A stretch of DNA of 64,000 nucleotides from an uncultured Litoreibacter sp. Lineage in GTDB: Bacteria; Pseudomonadota; Alphaproteobacteria; Rhodobacterales; Rhodobacteraceae. Position numbers and translations under genes: made by a program. The stretch lies in NCBI GenBank assembly GCA_947493265.1, contig CANLQL010000001.1, positions 868,001 through 932,000 of the forward strand, given 5' to 3'. Below, in pieces: positions 1-8,183 of the stretch; the stretch's first letter is position 1; each line of letters opens with the position of its first letter. The notes under the pieces are model-generated. The model was not told the origin of the DNA, searched no databases, and saw only the letters and a list, made by a program, of their open reading frames with translations.

Positions 1-1
1 A

Positions 2-952
2 GATGCACGTATTAGCAATGTGCAAAGGCTAAGGGCAGCTGGCATGACAGGCTCTATCGCTCTGATCCGTACACCGATGTTAAGCCAGGCCGATCAAGTC
101 GTTCGGTCCTGTGAAGCGAGCTATAACACAGAAATATTAGTCATTTCGGCACTGGCCGTCGCCGCGATCCGCAATGGTTCAGTCCACGGTATCATCTTAA
201 TGGTCGAGATGGGCGATCAGCGGGACGGAATATTGCCCGAGAACTTGGCTGACATTACGCAGCAGGTCATGCAAATGCCTGGGGTAGCGTTGAAAGGGAT
301 TGGCACAAACTTTGCGTGCTTAAACGGGCTTGCACCGACTGCGCTGCAATTGGCCGCTTTTTGCGATCTCGCGAATGAGATCGAGGGGGTATGCGGCCCA
401 TTCCTTCAGATCGTTTCCGGTGGCGGGTCCAGCAATCTGCCGTGGGCGCTTGGCGAACACGCGACGGGTCGTGTCAACGACCTCCGTCTGGGTGAGGCGA
501 TACTTTTGGGTGTCGAACCCGTGTCGGGCGACCAGATCGGCGGGATGTACACGGACGCTTTCACGCTTGCTGCCGAAGTTATTGAAACAGATGCAAAACC
601 TACGCCTTTCCCTATCGCCCTGATCGATCCAATACCGAAACGACTTCGCATTGAGCCAACCAGGGGTACCTCTAAGCGCATGATCCTCTCGATGGGACAT
701 CAGGACACTGACATTTTGGGGCTTTCAATGCCTGTTGGAAGCACATTGATCGGTGCAACCAGCGATCATCTTGTCATTGGAACGTCCCGACCTCTGCCAG
801 CGGTGGGTTCCGAGGTGAGATTCCAGATGAATTACAATGCGTTGATGCACGCAATGGCCGCGCCCGACATCAAAGTAAGACTCTTGGGCGTTCACCCCAC
901 AACACCAGCACGGCACACTCAGGGCAAGTCCGACCACTTGGCGCTGGTTTGA
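2..952 (+). CDS. Alanine/ornithine racemase-like PLP enzyme, 5'-partial
   Basis: The frame is open to the left edge of the window, so the N-terminus, including the PLP-binding lysine strand, is missing. The remaining roughly 317 codons have the fold-type III TIM-barrel pattern of the alanine racemase N-terminal family. The stretch with VEMGDQRDG and the later VSGGGSSNLPWAL resembles ornithine/alanine racemase-like proteins (Orr family) more than classical Alr. Family knowledge predicts a PLP-dependent racemase or epimerase acting on a free amino acid in the cytoplasm; the substrate cannot be read from the fragment. A GTG at 20 is possible but lies well inside the domain, so I treat the gene as truncated by the window. 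No operon partner is visible downstream. Confidence 0.75.
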   Translation, partial: DARISNVQRLRAAGMTGSIALIRTPMLSQADQVVRSCEASYNTEILVISALAVAAIRNGSVHGIILMVEMGDQRDGILPENLADITQQVMQMPGVALKGIGTNFACLNGLAPTALQLAAFCDLANEIEGVCGPFLQIVSGGGSSNLPWALGEHATGRVNDLRLGEAILLGVEPVSGDQIGGMYTDAFTLAAEVIETDAKPTPFPIALIDPIPKRLRIEPTRGTSKRMILSMGHQDTDILGLSMPVGSTLIGATSDHLVIGTSRPLPAVGSEVRFQMNYNALMHAMAAPDIKVRLLGVHPTTPARHTQGKSDHLALV

Positions 953-1001
953 AACACCTCGCTTGGTCCAGTCCACCCTAAATCACAAAGGAAACTGAAA
1001 A

Positions 1002-1235
1002 TTGACGAAACTCACAAAAAGCAATCTGTTTAAGATGTATGACTCCAAACCGGAAACCGCGATGGAAAAGACGACGCGTGTCGTCAGACAAATGGTCGAA
1101 GAAGAAACGGAACAACGACTTGCTAAGATCTCTCGGCTACGCAGTACGCGCCTCGAAAGAGAAGCGAACACGCCATCCGAAACGACGGCGAAAACAGCGC
1201 GCAAATTGCGATCCTCAAGAACCGTTTCAAAATGA
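1002..1235 (+). CDS. Small basic hypothetical protein (77 aa)
   Basis: This 77-residue ORF starts with TTG and has an AAGGAAA ribosome-binding site a few bases upstream. It is rich in Lys, Arg, Thr and Glu, with a predicted amphipathic helix around residues 20-50 and an Ala/Lys/Arg-rich tail. No known domain is recognised. The charged composition and the well-placed ribosome-binding site suggest a real small protein, perhaps nucleic-acid or ribosome associated, but that is only a guess. It stands alone between the racemase-like gene and another small ORF. Confidence 0.5.
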   Translation: MTKLTKSNLFKMYDSKPETAMEKTTRVVRQMVEEETEQRLAKISRLRSTRLEREANTPSETTAKTARKLRSSRTVSK

Positions 1236-1365
1236 TGATAGAGCTTCGGCGAAATTGCTTTGGGTCGAGTGCTTGGCTTGGCAACAGGCATTACAATCAG
1301 CATGAAATTGTCTTGCGCTGTTTTCAGAGCTTCCAATCGTCCCAACCGATAGCAAGGATCCATCC

Positions 1366-1647
1366 ATGACAAACGCGGAGTGTTCCCCAGAAAAAATTCA
1401 CTATATCTGCCAGACTTATGTCGAAACGAAGGCTGGGCGCGATGGACAGGCAGGCCTGAAAATTGCCAAGCAATTTGAATATTCCACAGCGTCAGAAGCG
1501 CAAAACAGAGCTGAACGAGAAGCTCAATCTAGCGAATGTGCAGGTGCTGACGCCTACATGGTTGCTGAAGATCCAACTAGTGGAGAAGTCGGTGACCCAA
1601 GCTTCCTTGTAAGGCTAGGCAATGTCCCCGAATTTGACGGTTATTAG
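1366..1647 (+). CDS. Small hypothetical protein (93 aa)
   Basis: This is a 93-residue acidic protein with ATG start and an AAGGA sequence about 8 bases upstream. The middle (about residues 20-55) has alternating charged and alanine residues compatible with helices, and the protein has three cysteines. No signal peptide or membrane segment is visible. I recall similar short proteins of about 90 residues in rhodobacteral genomes, but no function is known to me. It probably forms its own transcription unit. Confidence 0.55.
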   Translation: MTNAECSPEKIHYICQTYVETKAGRDGQAGLKIAKQFEYSTASEAQNRAEREAQSSECAGADAYMVAEDPTSGEVGDPSFLVRLGNVPEFDGY

Positions 1648-1980
1648 ACTCCTGCAAGTAGTCGCGACCTGCCCGAAGGTCGTAATCGACGGCTATTGCT
1701 CGTCCCAAGTCCAGTGCACAAAAAAGCGGTCTTTGGTGCGAGCACAGCGAATTTACACTTTGTCCCGCATTGCGCCATCTAAAGACTTTGCGGCAAAGGT
1801 CCGCTCCGAGCCCAGAGTTCCATATGCTGCAGGCTGATCAATGGCCGCTTCTTTGTCCCGAAGATATTGGAAATGACGGTCCTTTCGATACTGTGTATCA
1901 ATCGAATTGTCATCGCGGCAAAGCCTGGTCACCGTAGAAATACGGATTGGTGTTTGCTCCCACACCTGCGATGAATAGAA
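1648..1980. other. Intergenic region without a supported gene
   Basis: These 333 bases separate the small ORF from the sensor kinase. Short frames exist on both strands but none has a ribosome-binding site or a plausible protein composition. The end of the region must contain the promoter of the two-component operon; no clear sigma-70 hexamers could be placed. Confidence 0.5.
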
Positions 1981-3495
1981 ATGACCGTCACACACCCAAA
2001 GAATTTCTGGCGAAGCGCTTTGCTATGGGCGTGTGCCGTCGTGCTCGCGCTCGGCGGGTTGGCGTTTTATGAACGGCAAAACTTGCTGCGTGAACTGACG
2101 TTCAAAAGTCAAACGTTGCATCGTCTGGCCTCTCAACGCGCGGATCAGCATGATGCGCATTTAACGTCGTTGTCTGCGATTATTGTGGCGGGCGGGGTGG
2201 CGCGGCAGGATTTGTTGCTCGACGTAGCCGCGACGATCAAGCGCTTTTATCCGCGGATTACGTCGGTGAATGTCGTGCCATACGATCCGTCCCAACCCGT
2301 GATAGAAACGCAGCCCGGCCTCACCGCACAGACGCGGGAGCGCGTTGTTGAACTTGCCCGCCGCTCGACCGGGGCATTGCAAATCGGGCAAATGCCAGAC
2401 GTGCCAGATCACTACCTGCTTGTGAAACGCACACCCAATTCTGACGCCGCACAGTATGGATTGGCGCTTGTAATAGACGCCCGTGGGTTGGTCGCCACCG
2501 ACGATCCCTTTTGGGACGCGCCATCGGCGTCTTTGCGTCTTTCCACGCCGGACAGCCAAACGGTATTGGTGGGTCAACTTCAATCACAAGAGGCCGGGTT
2601 CTCCAAGCCGCTTGGCAGTGCGTCTCAGCCGTTGGTGTTTGAGGCATCTTTGGCCGTTGGTCTGTCTGACCTCTTGCCGGTCGGGAAAGTGCTGTCTGTC
2701 ATTGCACTGGTCACGGCGCTCCTTTTGCTGTCAGCTTTCGGTTTCAAACAACGCGCACGCACCAAAGACGCGGAAAACCGCGCCAAGCTCAGTGCTCAGG
2801 AAACCCGGCTGGCCCATGCCTCCCGCGTCAACGCGATGGGTGAAATGGCCAGCGGCATGGCGCATGAACTGGCCCAACCACTGACCGCGATCCTGAGCCA
2901 AGCACAGGCTGGCCGCCATTTGGCGCGGCGGGGTGATGTAGACCGTCTTGGTACGGTGTTGGACGATACGGTTTCCCAAGCACAGCGCGCGGCGAATATC
3001 CTTGAGCGCCTGCGACGGTGGAGTAAACCAAACCGTGCGCCGTCTGAGGTTTGTTCTGTCCATGAAGCCGCGCAAAGCGTTCAAAATCTGTTAGCACTCG
3101 AGGCGAAGACGAAGGGGGCTGCCATTATCCTGTCGCTGCATGGCGATCCGCTCTTTGTTGATGCCGATCCGGTCGAGCTGGAACAAGTTGTGTTCAATTT
3201 GGTGCGCAATGCGCTTGATGCCTCGGACGCGGCACAGGTTACGATCCGCACGCTGGTCGATGGGCGCTTCGTCATATTGGACGTCAGCGATACCGGGCCT
3301 GGGGTGCCTGACGATCTCAAGCCACGCATTTTTGAACCATTCGTCACAGGCAAGCCGGATGGAACCGGGCTTGGCCTCGCGCTGTGCCATAGGCTGGTTG
3401 AGGAAATGGGTGGTGATATCATGCTGCTGGATGACACGGTCCAGACCACGTTCCGTTTGTCCCTGCCTCTATCGAACACGGCGGTGGCACCATGA
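1981..3495 (+). CDS. Membrane sensor histidine kinase (DctB/DctS-like)
   Basis: This 504-residue kinase has an N-terminal membrane segment (about 11-30), a periplasmic sensor of roughly 200 residues, a second membrane segment (about 236-255) and a cytoplasmic kinase core. The phosphoacceptor is H295 in the motif HELAQPL. The N box has N410, the G1 motif DTGPG is at about 437-441 and GTGLG at about 461-465. The topology and the H box are those of the DctB/DctS/FixL-related class, which pairs with FixJ-type regulators. Its stop codon overlaps the start of the regulator gene by four bases (ATGA), so the two are translationally coupled. The ligand is unknown; C4-dicarboxylates are only one possibility from family resemblance. 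Confidence 0.85.
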   Translation: MTVTHPKNFWRSALLWACAVVLALGGLAFYERQNLLRELTFKSQTLHRLASQRADQHDAHLTSLSAIIVAGGVARQDLLLDVAATIKRFYPRITSVNVVPYDPSQPVIETQPGLTAQTRERVVELARRSTGALQIGQMPDVPDHYLLVKRTPNSDAAQYGLALVIDARGLVATDDPFWDAPSASLRLSTPDSQTVLVGQLQSQEAGFSKPLGSASQPLVFEASLAVGLSDLLPVGKVLSVIALVTALLLLSAFGFKQRARTKDAENRAKLSAQETRLAHASRVNAMGEMASGMAHELAQPLTAILSQAQAGRHLARRGDVDRLGTVLDDTVSQAQRAANILERLRRWSKPNRAPSEVCSVHEAAQSVQNLLALEAKTKGAAIILSLHGDPLFVDADPVELEQVVFNLVRNALDASDAAQVTIRTLVDGRFVILDVSDTGPGVPDDLKPRIFEPFVTGKPDGTGLGLALCHRLVEEMGGDIMLLDDTVQTTFRLSLPLSNTAVAP

Positions 3496-4097
3496 CCAAT
3501 CATGTCTACCTCGTTGATGATGATGAGGCCGTCCGGAGCGCCCTGAGCCTGTTATTGGAAACCGTCGGGCTGACTGTGCGCAGCTTTGCGTCACCCGAGA
3601 TATTCTTGGCGCAAGCGGCAGACCATGCGCCGGGGTGTCTGGTCCTCGACATCCGGATGCCTGCGATTTCAGGCTTGAAACTGCAAGAAAGGCTGACGGA
3701 ACAAGGCGTGACTTGGCCCACTGTGATCATCAGTGGCCACGGTGATATCGAGGCCTGCAGGCGCGCGTTTCGCAATGGGGCGATAGATTTCCTCAGCAAA
3801 CCCGTTGACGAACAAGACCTGATCGATGCGATCCAGAAGGGTCATGCAGAACTTGAAGCACAACAACAGGCTTCGGCAGAACGCGCGGAAGCGGTGGCGT
3901 TGGTGCAGCATCTGTCCACGCGGGAACAAGAAGTTCTTGAGATGATTGCAAAGGGGCTGACCACCAAGCAAATCGCGGATGCGTTGGAACTGTCGCCCCG
4001 CACGGTTGAAAGCCACCGTGCAGCGATTGCGGCCAAAGCGGGCACGTCCTCAGCGGCGGAACTCACGCGGTATTGGCTGGATGCACAGGCAGACTGA
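3492..4097 (+). CDS. FixJ/DctR-family response regulator
   Basis: The 201-residue protein has an N-terminal receiver domain with the acidic pocket near residues 9-11, the phospho-acceptor D53 and a conserved lysine in the FLSKPVD motif near 105. A short linker leads to a LuxR/FixJ helix-turn-helix from about residue 133 to the end. It is the partner of the overlapping kinase gene. The next gene, a secreted GlcG/HbpS-like protein, is about 105 bases downstream in the same direction and is a plausible target, although this is inference from position only. Confidence 0.9.
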   Translation: MTNHVYLVDDDEAVRSALSLLLETVGLTVRSFASPEIFLAQAADHAPGCLVLDIRMPAISGLKLQERLTEQGVTWPTVIISGHGDIEACRRAFRNGAIDFLSKPVDEQDLIDAIQKGHAELEAQQQASAERAEAVALVQHLSTREQEVLEMIAKGLTTKQIADALELSPRTVESHRAAIAAKAGTSSAAELTRYWLDAQAD

Positions 4098-4202
4098 CGG
4101 CGGATCAGTAGAACTACGGACACCTTTGCGGATGCTACGAATATCGCGGGTCAGCGCGGCGAACTAGAACCGAAGCATCAGTTCAACAAAAGGAAACACA
4201 CA

Positions 4203-4685
4203 ATGATCCGCTCTATTGCTCTTGCGACCGCTCTGCTGACACCAATCGCAGCTTTCGCCCAAGACCTGCCCACAGCGCCTTACCTGCCGCTCGATATGGC
4301 AACCACAGCCGCCCAAGCCGCTGTTGCTGCATGTTCCGCCGAAGGCCACAACGTCAGCGTCGCAATCCTTGCGCGCGGCGGCGAGACCAAAGTTCTCTTG
4401 CGCGCTGACAATGCAGGCCCGCACACGGTTGGTTCCAGCACAGGCAAAGCGTTCACATCCGCCAGCATGGGCCGTGACACGGCCGGTCTTGCGGGCTTCA
4501 TCGGCGGCAACCCTGAAAATGGCGGTCTGCGGGATATGGATAGCCGTCTGGTGATCCAGGCTGGCGGTCTGCCCGTCCGCATCGGTGGCGCATTGGTCGG
4601 TGGCATCGGTGTCGGTGGTGCGCCCTCCGGCGCAATCGACGAGACATGCGCCCGTGCAGGTCTTGACGCTATCGGTGCTGAGTAA
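4203..4685 (+). CDS. Secreted GlcG/HbpS family protein
   Basis: The 160-residue product has a signal peptide ending in AFA-QD near residue 20 and then the GlcG/HbpS (DUF336) domain, recognisable by the heme/flavin-pocket type pattern with the Ala-rich helix, SVAILARGG, SSTGKAFTSA and the C-terminal GALVGGIGVGG. Members bind heme or corrinoid-like ligands, or accompany glycolate and diol metabolism. In Streptomyces an extracellular HbpS modulates a two-component sensor, so its position directly behind a kinase/regulator pair is suggestive. The ribosome-binding site is AAAAGGAAA. A strong hairpin terminator follows immediately. Confidence 0.8.
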   Translation: MIRSIALATALLTPIAAFAQDLPTAPYLPLDMATTAAQAAVAACSAEGHNVSVAILARGGETKVLLRADNAGPHTVGSSTGKAFTSASMGRDTAGLAGFIGGNPENGGLRDMDSRLVIQAGGLPVRIGGALVGGIGVGGAPSGAIDETCARAGLDAIGAE

Positions 4686-4692
4686 ATCACAC

Positions 4693-4726
4693 GGCCCGTC
4701 CCTTATTGGGGCGGGCCTCTCTCTTT
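4693..4726 (+). terminator. Rho-independent terminator after the GlcG-like gene
   Basis: A stem GGCCCGTCCC / GGGGCGGGCC with a four-base TTAT loop is followed by TCTCTCTTT. It lies 8 bases after the stop codon and separates the GlcG-like gene from the ankyrin gene. Confidence 0.8.
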
Positions 4727-4739
4727 GAAAGGCAACTCC

Positions 4740-5405
4740 ATGCTTCGTTCCCTCCTGTTCGCATTTGCCATCGCCACCGCTGGAAATGCCCATGCACAAA
4801 CGGCCCCATCTGCCTCGGACATCGCGTCTTACACAGGCTTGCACCTTGCTGCCCACGAAGGTGACGTGGATGAGATCAACCGATTGATCGCGGAAGGTGC
4901 CGATGTGGACGTCCGGGATCGGTCACAGCGCACGCCCGCACATGTCGCGGCCTTTGCATCACACGATGCCGCACTGATCGCACTGGCCAATGGCGGAGCG
5001 GACATGAACGCGCTCGAAAATCGCATTTATGACGTGCTGACGATCGCAGCCGTCGCTGACGATCCGGAAATGGTATCACTGGCAATGGAACTCGGAAACG
5101 CGCCGGACCTGATCACCAGCGTTTATGACGGCACAGCCCTGATCGCTGCGGCCCATCTTGGACATCATGAGGTGGTGGCACGTCTGGTGGCGGGTGGCGC
5201 ACCGCTAGATCATATCAACAATCTGGCGTGGACAGCTTTGATTGAAGCGGTCGTCTTGGGTGACGGTGGCCCTAATCACATCAAAACTGTGCAAATTCTC
5301 GTTGATGCGGGTGCAGATAAATCCATTGGAGATCGTGATGGGGTCACGCCACTGCAACACGCAACGTCACGTGGCTACGCTGAAATGGTCGAAATCCTTA
5401 AGTAA
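4740..5405 (+). CDS. Secreted ankyrin-repeat protein
   Basis: The protein (221 residues) starts at the ATG preceded by GAAAGG; an upstream TTG at 4725 lies inside the terminator tail and is less likely. A signal peptide ends in AHA-QT near residue 20. The rest is ankyrin repeats: TGLHLAAHEGDVDEI, RTPAHVAAFASH, TALIAAAHLGHHEVV and VTPLQHATSRGYAEM mark at least four copies. Such periplasmic ankyrin proteins are protein-binding scaffolds; in several bacteria they accompany catalase or peroxide defence, but no such neighbour is present here. It follows the GlcG-like gene in the same direction, separated by a terminator, so partial read-through may link them. Confidence 0.85.
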   Translation: MLRSLLFAFAIATAGNAHAQTAPSASDIASYTGLHLAAHEGDVDEINRLIAEGADVDVRDRSQRTPAHVAAFASHDAALIALANGGADMNALENRIYDVLTIAAVADDPEMVSLAMELGNAPDLITSVYDGTALIAAAHLGHHEVVARLVAGGAPLDHINNLAWTALIEAVVLGDGGPNHIKTVQILVDAGADKSIGDRDGVTPLQHATSRGYAEMVEILK

Positions 5406-5737
5406 GGCGTTTGGCGATGACCCTATCAAGATGTGACATTTTCAGGGCCGCCGCGCTTACCAAACTCGTTGCCACCTTTCCATAGCCGCCGTTGGCGTAA
5501 CCGCAGCGAAAGGGCATTATGTCCCGCATAGCCGACCTCAGCTTGCGCTGCAGCAAATCGCTGCACTGCGGACGAAGCACCGGTTCGCTGCGTCTGCTCC
5601 AATGTCCGCTTCCGAAAATCAGCTCCGTAAAAAACGGTCGTTTGTGGTTAAACTTATGGGCACAACCCTCGCGGGAAGCTCGCATGCTCACAGTGTTGAG
5701 CAAAAAGCACTAGGCTAAGGCAACAATCACGAAGTGT
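5406..5737. repeat. Intergenic region with a degenerate dispersed-repeat copy (about 5497-5620)
   Basis: No gene is supported in these 332 bases. The segment around 5497-5620, read on the minus strand, contains GGAAGCGGACATT, then GCAGTGCAGCG, then TTTCGCTGCG. The same blocks in the same order occur on the plus strand at about 10021-10090. I take both as degenerate copies of a dispersed intergenic repeat. The function is unknown. Confidence 0.4.
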
Positions 5738-6493
5738 TCATCCTCCAGATGAGCAATAGTCCAAGGTGTAAGCTATCTCGTCAGACAATTCCGATACTTT
5801 GGTAGGGTCGTATCCGTGTCCTGCCAATAAACTTATGAATCCGGATTGTGGTAGTGATGGCTCGCCAGCTGCCGCCGCTGCCAAATCAGTAATATCTCCA
5901 GGTAATTCGGGAATTAAAAATAAATCGAGCTGCTTTGCAGCTCGGAAAAAGTCATCTTCAGTACTTCCCTCATCGACAATAAGATCAAAGTGGAAAAAAT
6001 TGTAAAGACCTTCTTCAGCGTCGCTGCTTGGCTGAATTTTAACCGTATGAAAATTTAGCGCATTTGACTTCAGTGCAAGGGCTCCGCGATCTCCTGCCAC
6101 GAAAACCGGCACAAAATTGACGTGCCTTGTCGGCGTATGTGTGTACTGCGGACTACCAGAAAAAAGAGACCGACACGGAGACACAAAGGGTACATTGTTT
6201 GCCTCTGCACTACAGTACTCGCGAGCCATTTCCTGGTACGCACTACCGCCAAGGAACACCACTTGGAGCTTGTACTGAGAAACTTGTAAACTGCGCCCAC
6301 TGCCAACAGGTGAGCAAAATAGTGATAGTCGGCCACTAACATTGCCACCAACCGAGTCTAATGAAGTTGTACTCGTCTCCCCGCGCACGATTTTTTCGCC
6401 CGCCGTAGCAGGCGACGTTCTCTCCCAGGCATATGCGGCATGTGGGCTTAAAAGAGTGAAGAACACCAATACGGCCAATTTTTCAGTCAGCAT
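5738..6493 (-). CDS. Secreted hypothetical protein, paralogue of its neighbour
   Basis: This 251-residue protein has a signal peptide ending in AYA-WE near residue 22 and no recognised domain. Its C-terminal half has the order: a strand ending in a Cys-Pro (LFCSPVG), a beta-rich middle, and DDFFRAAKQLDLFLIPELPGD. The gene directly upstream encodes a protein with the matching blocks DFWCLPIG and WEFFRQAQEFEVTIVPVALDG, so the two are diverged duplicates. The genes overlap by seven bases and form an operon. Base composition is more AT-rich than in the metabolic genes further right, consistent with accessory DNA. An exported, perhaps enzyme-inhibitor or stress protein is possible, but function is unknown. 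Confidence 0.6.
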   Translation of the reverse strand: MLTEKLAVLVFFTLLSPHAAYAWERTSPATAGEKIVRGETSTTSLDSVGGNVSGRLSLFCSPVGSGRSLQVSQYKLQVVFLGGSAYQEMAREYCSAEANNVPFVSPCRSLFSGSPQYTHTPTRHVNFVPVFVAGDRGALALKSNALNFHTVKIQPSSDAEEGLYNFFHFDLIVDEGSTEDDFFRAAKQLDLFLIPELPGDITDLAAAAAGEPSLPQSGFISLLAGHGYDPTKVSELSDEIAYTLDYCSSGG

Positions 6494-7152
6494 TCAGCTA
6501 ACGCTCCATTAAAGCCCCGGGATGACCCGTTGGCGCTGAAATAAAGAGTGATATAGTGGAGCCGCTCATCCAGCTCGGCCAGTCCCGCTCTGATCGATTC
6601 CGCCATGAGGTCATTCAAAGGATTGTTGCGATCCTCTAACATTTGAACATTTTGCTGTCGGGCAGCGCCATCCAATGCTACTGGGACAATGGTCACTTCA
6701 AATTCTTGCGCCTGTCTGAAAAACTCCCAAGTAATGCCTTTGGGAATAGTTGGAAAACTGAGCGTAGTCTTTATCCAAGTTCGATCGGTAGATGACTCGA
6801 GGTAGGAATCTATTGCAACTGTATAGACGCCATTATCGAAGAAAAGAATAACACGACTGGTGTCCTCTACGTTCTTTACCTCCGGGATAATAACTTCGAT
6901 CCAAAAATGCTTCATATTGGTTTTTCCAATAGGAAGGCACCAAAAATCCATCGTTGCATCCAGATCGCTTCTTTCTTCAGCTCGAATGAATGCATTCCCG
7001 TATTCACCTTGCGGTCCAAACTGCCAAACATCCCTTCTTGCCTCCTGTGCCCACACCGATGTGCTTACTCCTGATAGAGCAACAATCAGGGCTGCTGCAG
7101 CGAGCGCAATTCTGTCAAACGATTTCCTGGGACCACGATGCATTGTCATCAC
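6487..7152 (-). CDS. Secreted hypothetical protein, first of a paralogous pair
   Basis: The 221-residue product carries a signal peptide with a hydrophobic core (IALAAAALIVALSGV) and a likely cleavage after VWA-QE near residue 36. The mature part is predicted to be beta-rich, with a single Cys-Pro pair early on, a VILFFDNGVYTVAID strand block and a late amphipathic FFRQAQEFEVTIV block. These blocks reappear in the downstream gene. The general order (an early cysteine, a strand with FD, a W or T-containing strand, an FF helix, a late strand) is also vaguely like the C-terminal half of the lipoprotein at 13431-14648. I do not recognise a family. The start is one of two adjacent ATGs. Confidence 0.6.
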   Translation of the reverse strand: MMTMHRGPRKSFDRIALAAAALIVALSGVSTSVWAQEARRDVWQFGPQGEYGNAFIRAEERSDLDATMDFWCLPIGKTNMKHFWIEVIIPEVKNVEDTSRVILFFDNGVYTVAIDSYLESSTDRTWIKTTLSFPTIPKGITWEFFRQAQEFEVTIVPVALDGAARQQNVQMLEDRNNPLNDLMAESIRAGLAELDERLHYITLYFSANGSSRGFNGALAEC

Positions 7153-7207
7153 TCAAATCTGTTTTCAGTAGAATAGGGTCCTAACACAGAGTGAATCAAT
7201 CCCCTTC

Positions 7208-7215
7208 GACTAACG
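7208..7215. repeat. Left target-site duplication GACTAACG
   Basis: The eight bases GACTAACG abut the left inverted repeat of the insertion sequence and are repeated exactly at 9749-9756 next to the right end. Confidence 0.85.
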
Positions 7216-7236
7216 GGTAGTGGGTCAGTCTGAAAT
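7216..7236 (+). repeat. Left terminal inverted repeat of the insertion sequence
   Basis: It reads GGTAGTGGGTCAGTCTGAAA plus one T. It pairs with 9728-9748, matching 19 of 21 positions. Confidence 0.85.
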
Positions 7237-8127
7237 ATCTTTTTTCACACGCTTCTTATAGGGGCCGCGTTTCTTAGGCGCTGCATCTTCTGCTTTCTCA
7301 ACCAGTGCAACGATATCATCAACAGTCCAAGGCGACGCGACAAGGTTAGCGGCCATAGCAGGCGTGACGCGGAGCGTCTTGTGGATACGGCAGTAATTGT
7401 AGTGCATGAAGTGCATTGCAACCGCGTACGCGTGGTTCTCGGCCTTTTTCGAGAATGCGTTGGTGAGGGGTGTGAAACGGCGCATTCCCATCCGCATTGT
7501 AAGGTTCTGGCGTTCGATGTGGCTGGTGCCAACCTGTTCCAGGTCAGGCTTTCCAAAAATTGCCTCTTTCTTTGGGCCCGTGCATTCGGCCGGGGAATAC
7601 TTGCGCTCGTGGCTTTTCTGGCCTGTAGGGTCGCCGTATTGCTTGATCAACATTGCGTAGTCCACGTCGCCAGAGAAAGCGTCGGTAACCGCCTTGAGGT
7701 ATCCACCGTGCCCGTCTGTGGCCAGCTGGATATGTGTCGCCAAGCGGCCCTCCAAATCAAACATGAACTCACGTGCAGTGTTCTGCGAGCGGTCACCGAC
7801 GGTGTAGGATATCATCAGCTTGCTGTCGCGGTCCATGGCTGTCCATGTCCAGATATCGCCAGTCTCAGAAGGCGCGGATTTAGCGTCTTTCACGTTGCGC
7901 TGTTTCGCGTAGCATAAGGCCCAGATTTCATCGGTCTGCACATGGCTGGCCTCTACGTCGCGCACATTCTCGTCGTGGAACTTTTCGCAGGCCCTACCTG
8001 CATCTTCTAGCAGCCTAGTAACTGTGTTCTTTGATACATCAGCGATACGTGCAGTGGCGCGGATTGAGTTGCCTTCTACCAGAAGGTGGATGATTAGGGC
8101 GCGGGAATTTCTGTCGAGCTTTCTCAT
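7225..8127 (-). CDS. IS1-family-like DDE transposase
   Basis: The 300-residue enzyme catalyses strand transfer of the surrounding element. An N-terminal helix-turn-helix (about residues 8-45, ARIADVSKNTVTRLL) precedes the catalytic core with the likely triad D66 (QTDEIW), D138 (TDGHGGY) and E205 (HIERQNLT). The C-terminal tail is strongly basic (PKKRGPYKKRVKK). I chose the ATG giving MRKLDRNS; the alternative start 27 bases upstream would run into the internal copy of the element end. Length and motifs match alphaproteobacterial proteins annotated as IS1 family transposase. The gene is complete with no frameshift, so the element could be active. Confidence 0.9.
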   Translation of the reverse strand: MRKLDRNSRALIIHLLVEGNSIRATARIADVSKNTVTRLLEDAGRACEKFHDENVRDVEASHVQTDEIWALCYAKQRNVKDAKSAPSETGDIWTWTAMDRDSKLMISYTVGDRSQNTAREFMFDLEGRLATHIQLATDGHGGYLKAVTDAFSGDVDYAMLIKQYGDPTGQKSHERKYSPAECTGPKKEAIFGKPDLEQVGTSHIERQNLTMRMGMRRFTPLTNAFSKKAENHAYAVAMHFMHYNYCRIHKTLRVTPAMAANLVASPWTVDDIVALVEKAEDAAPKKRGPYKKRVKKDISD

Positions 8128-8138
8128 ACCCCAATATA

Positions 8139-8158
8139 AATTCAAACTGACCATTAGT
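8139..8158 (-). repeat. Decayed internal copy of the element end
   Basis: The block TTCAAACTGACC is identical to the right end of the element, but one C is missing after it and the terminal ACC is replaced (ATTAGTC instead of CATTACC). It lies just upstream of the transposase start, where the right end of a simple one-gene IS of about 940 bp would be. I read it as a former end that has lost its terminus. Confidence 0.65.
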
Positions 8159-8183
8159 CAAGATATATCGTCAAGTAAGTGCT

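Noticed and set aside
7381-7917. Long plus-strand frame inside the transposase gene
   Set aside because: It is the reverse-strand shadow of the transposase, without ribosome-binding site or family pattern.
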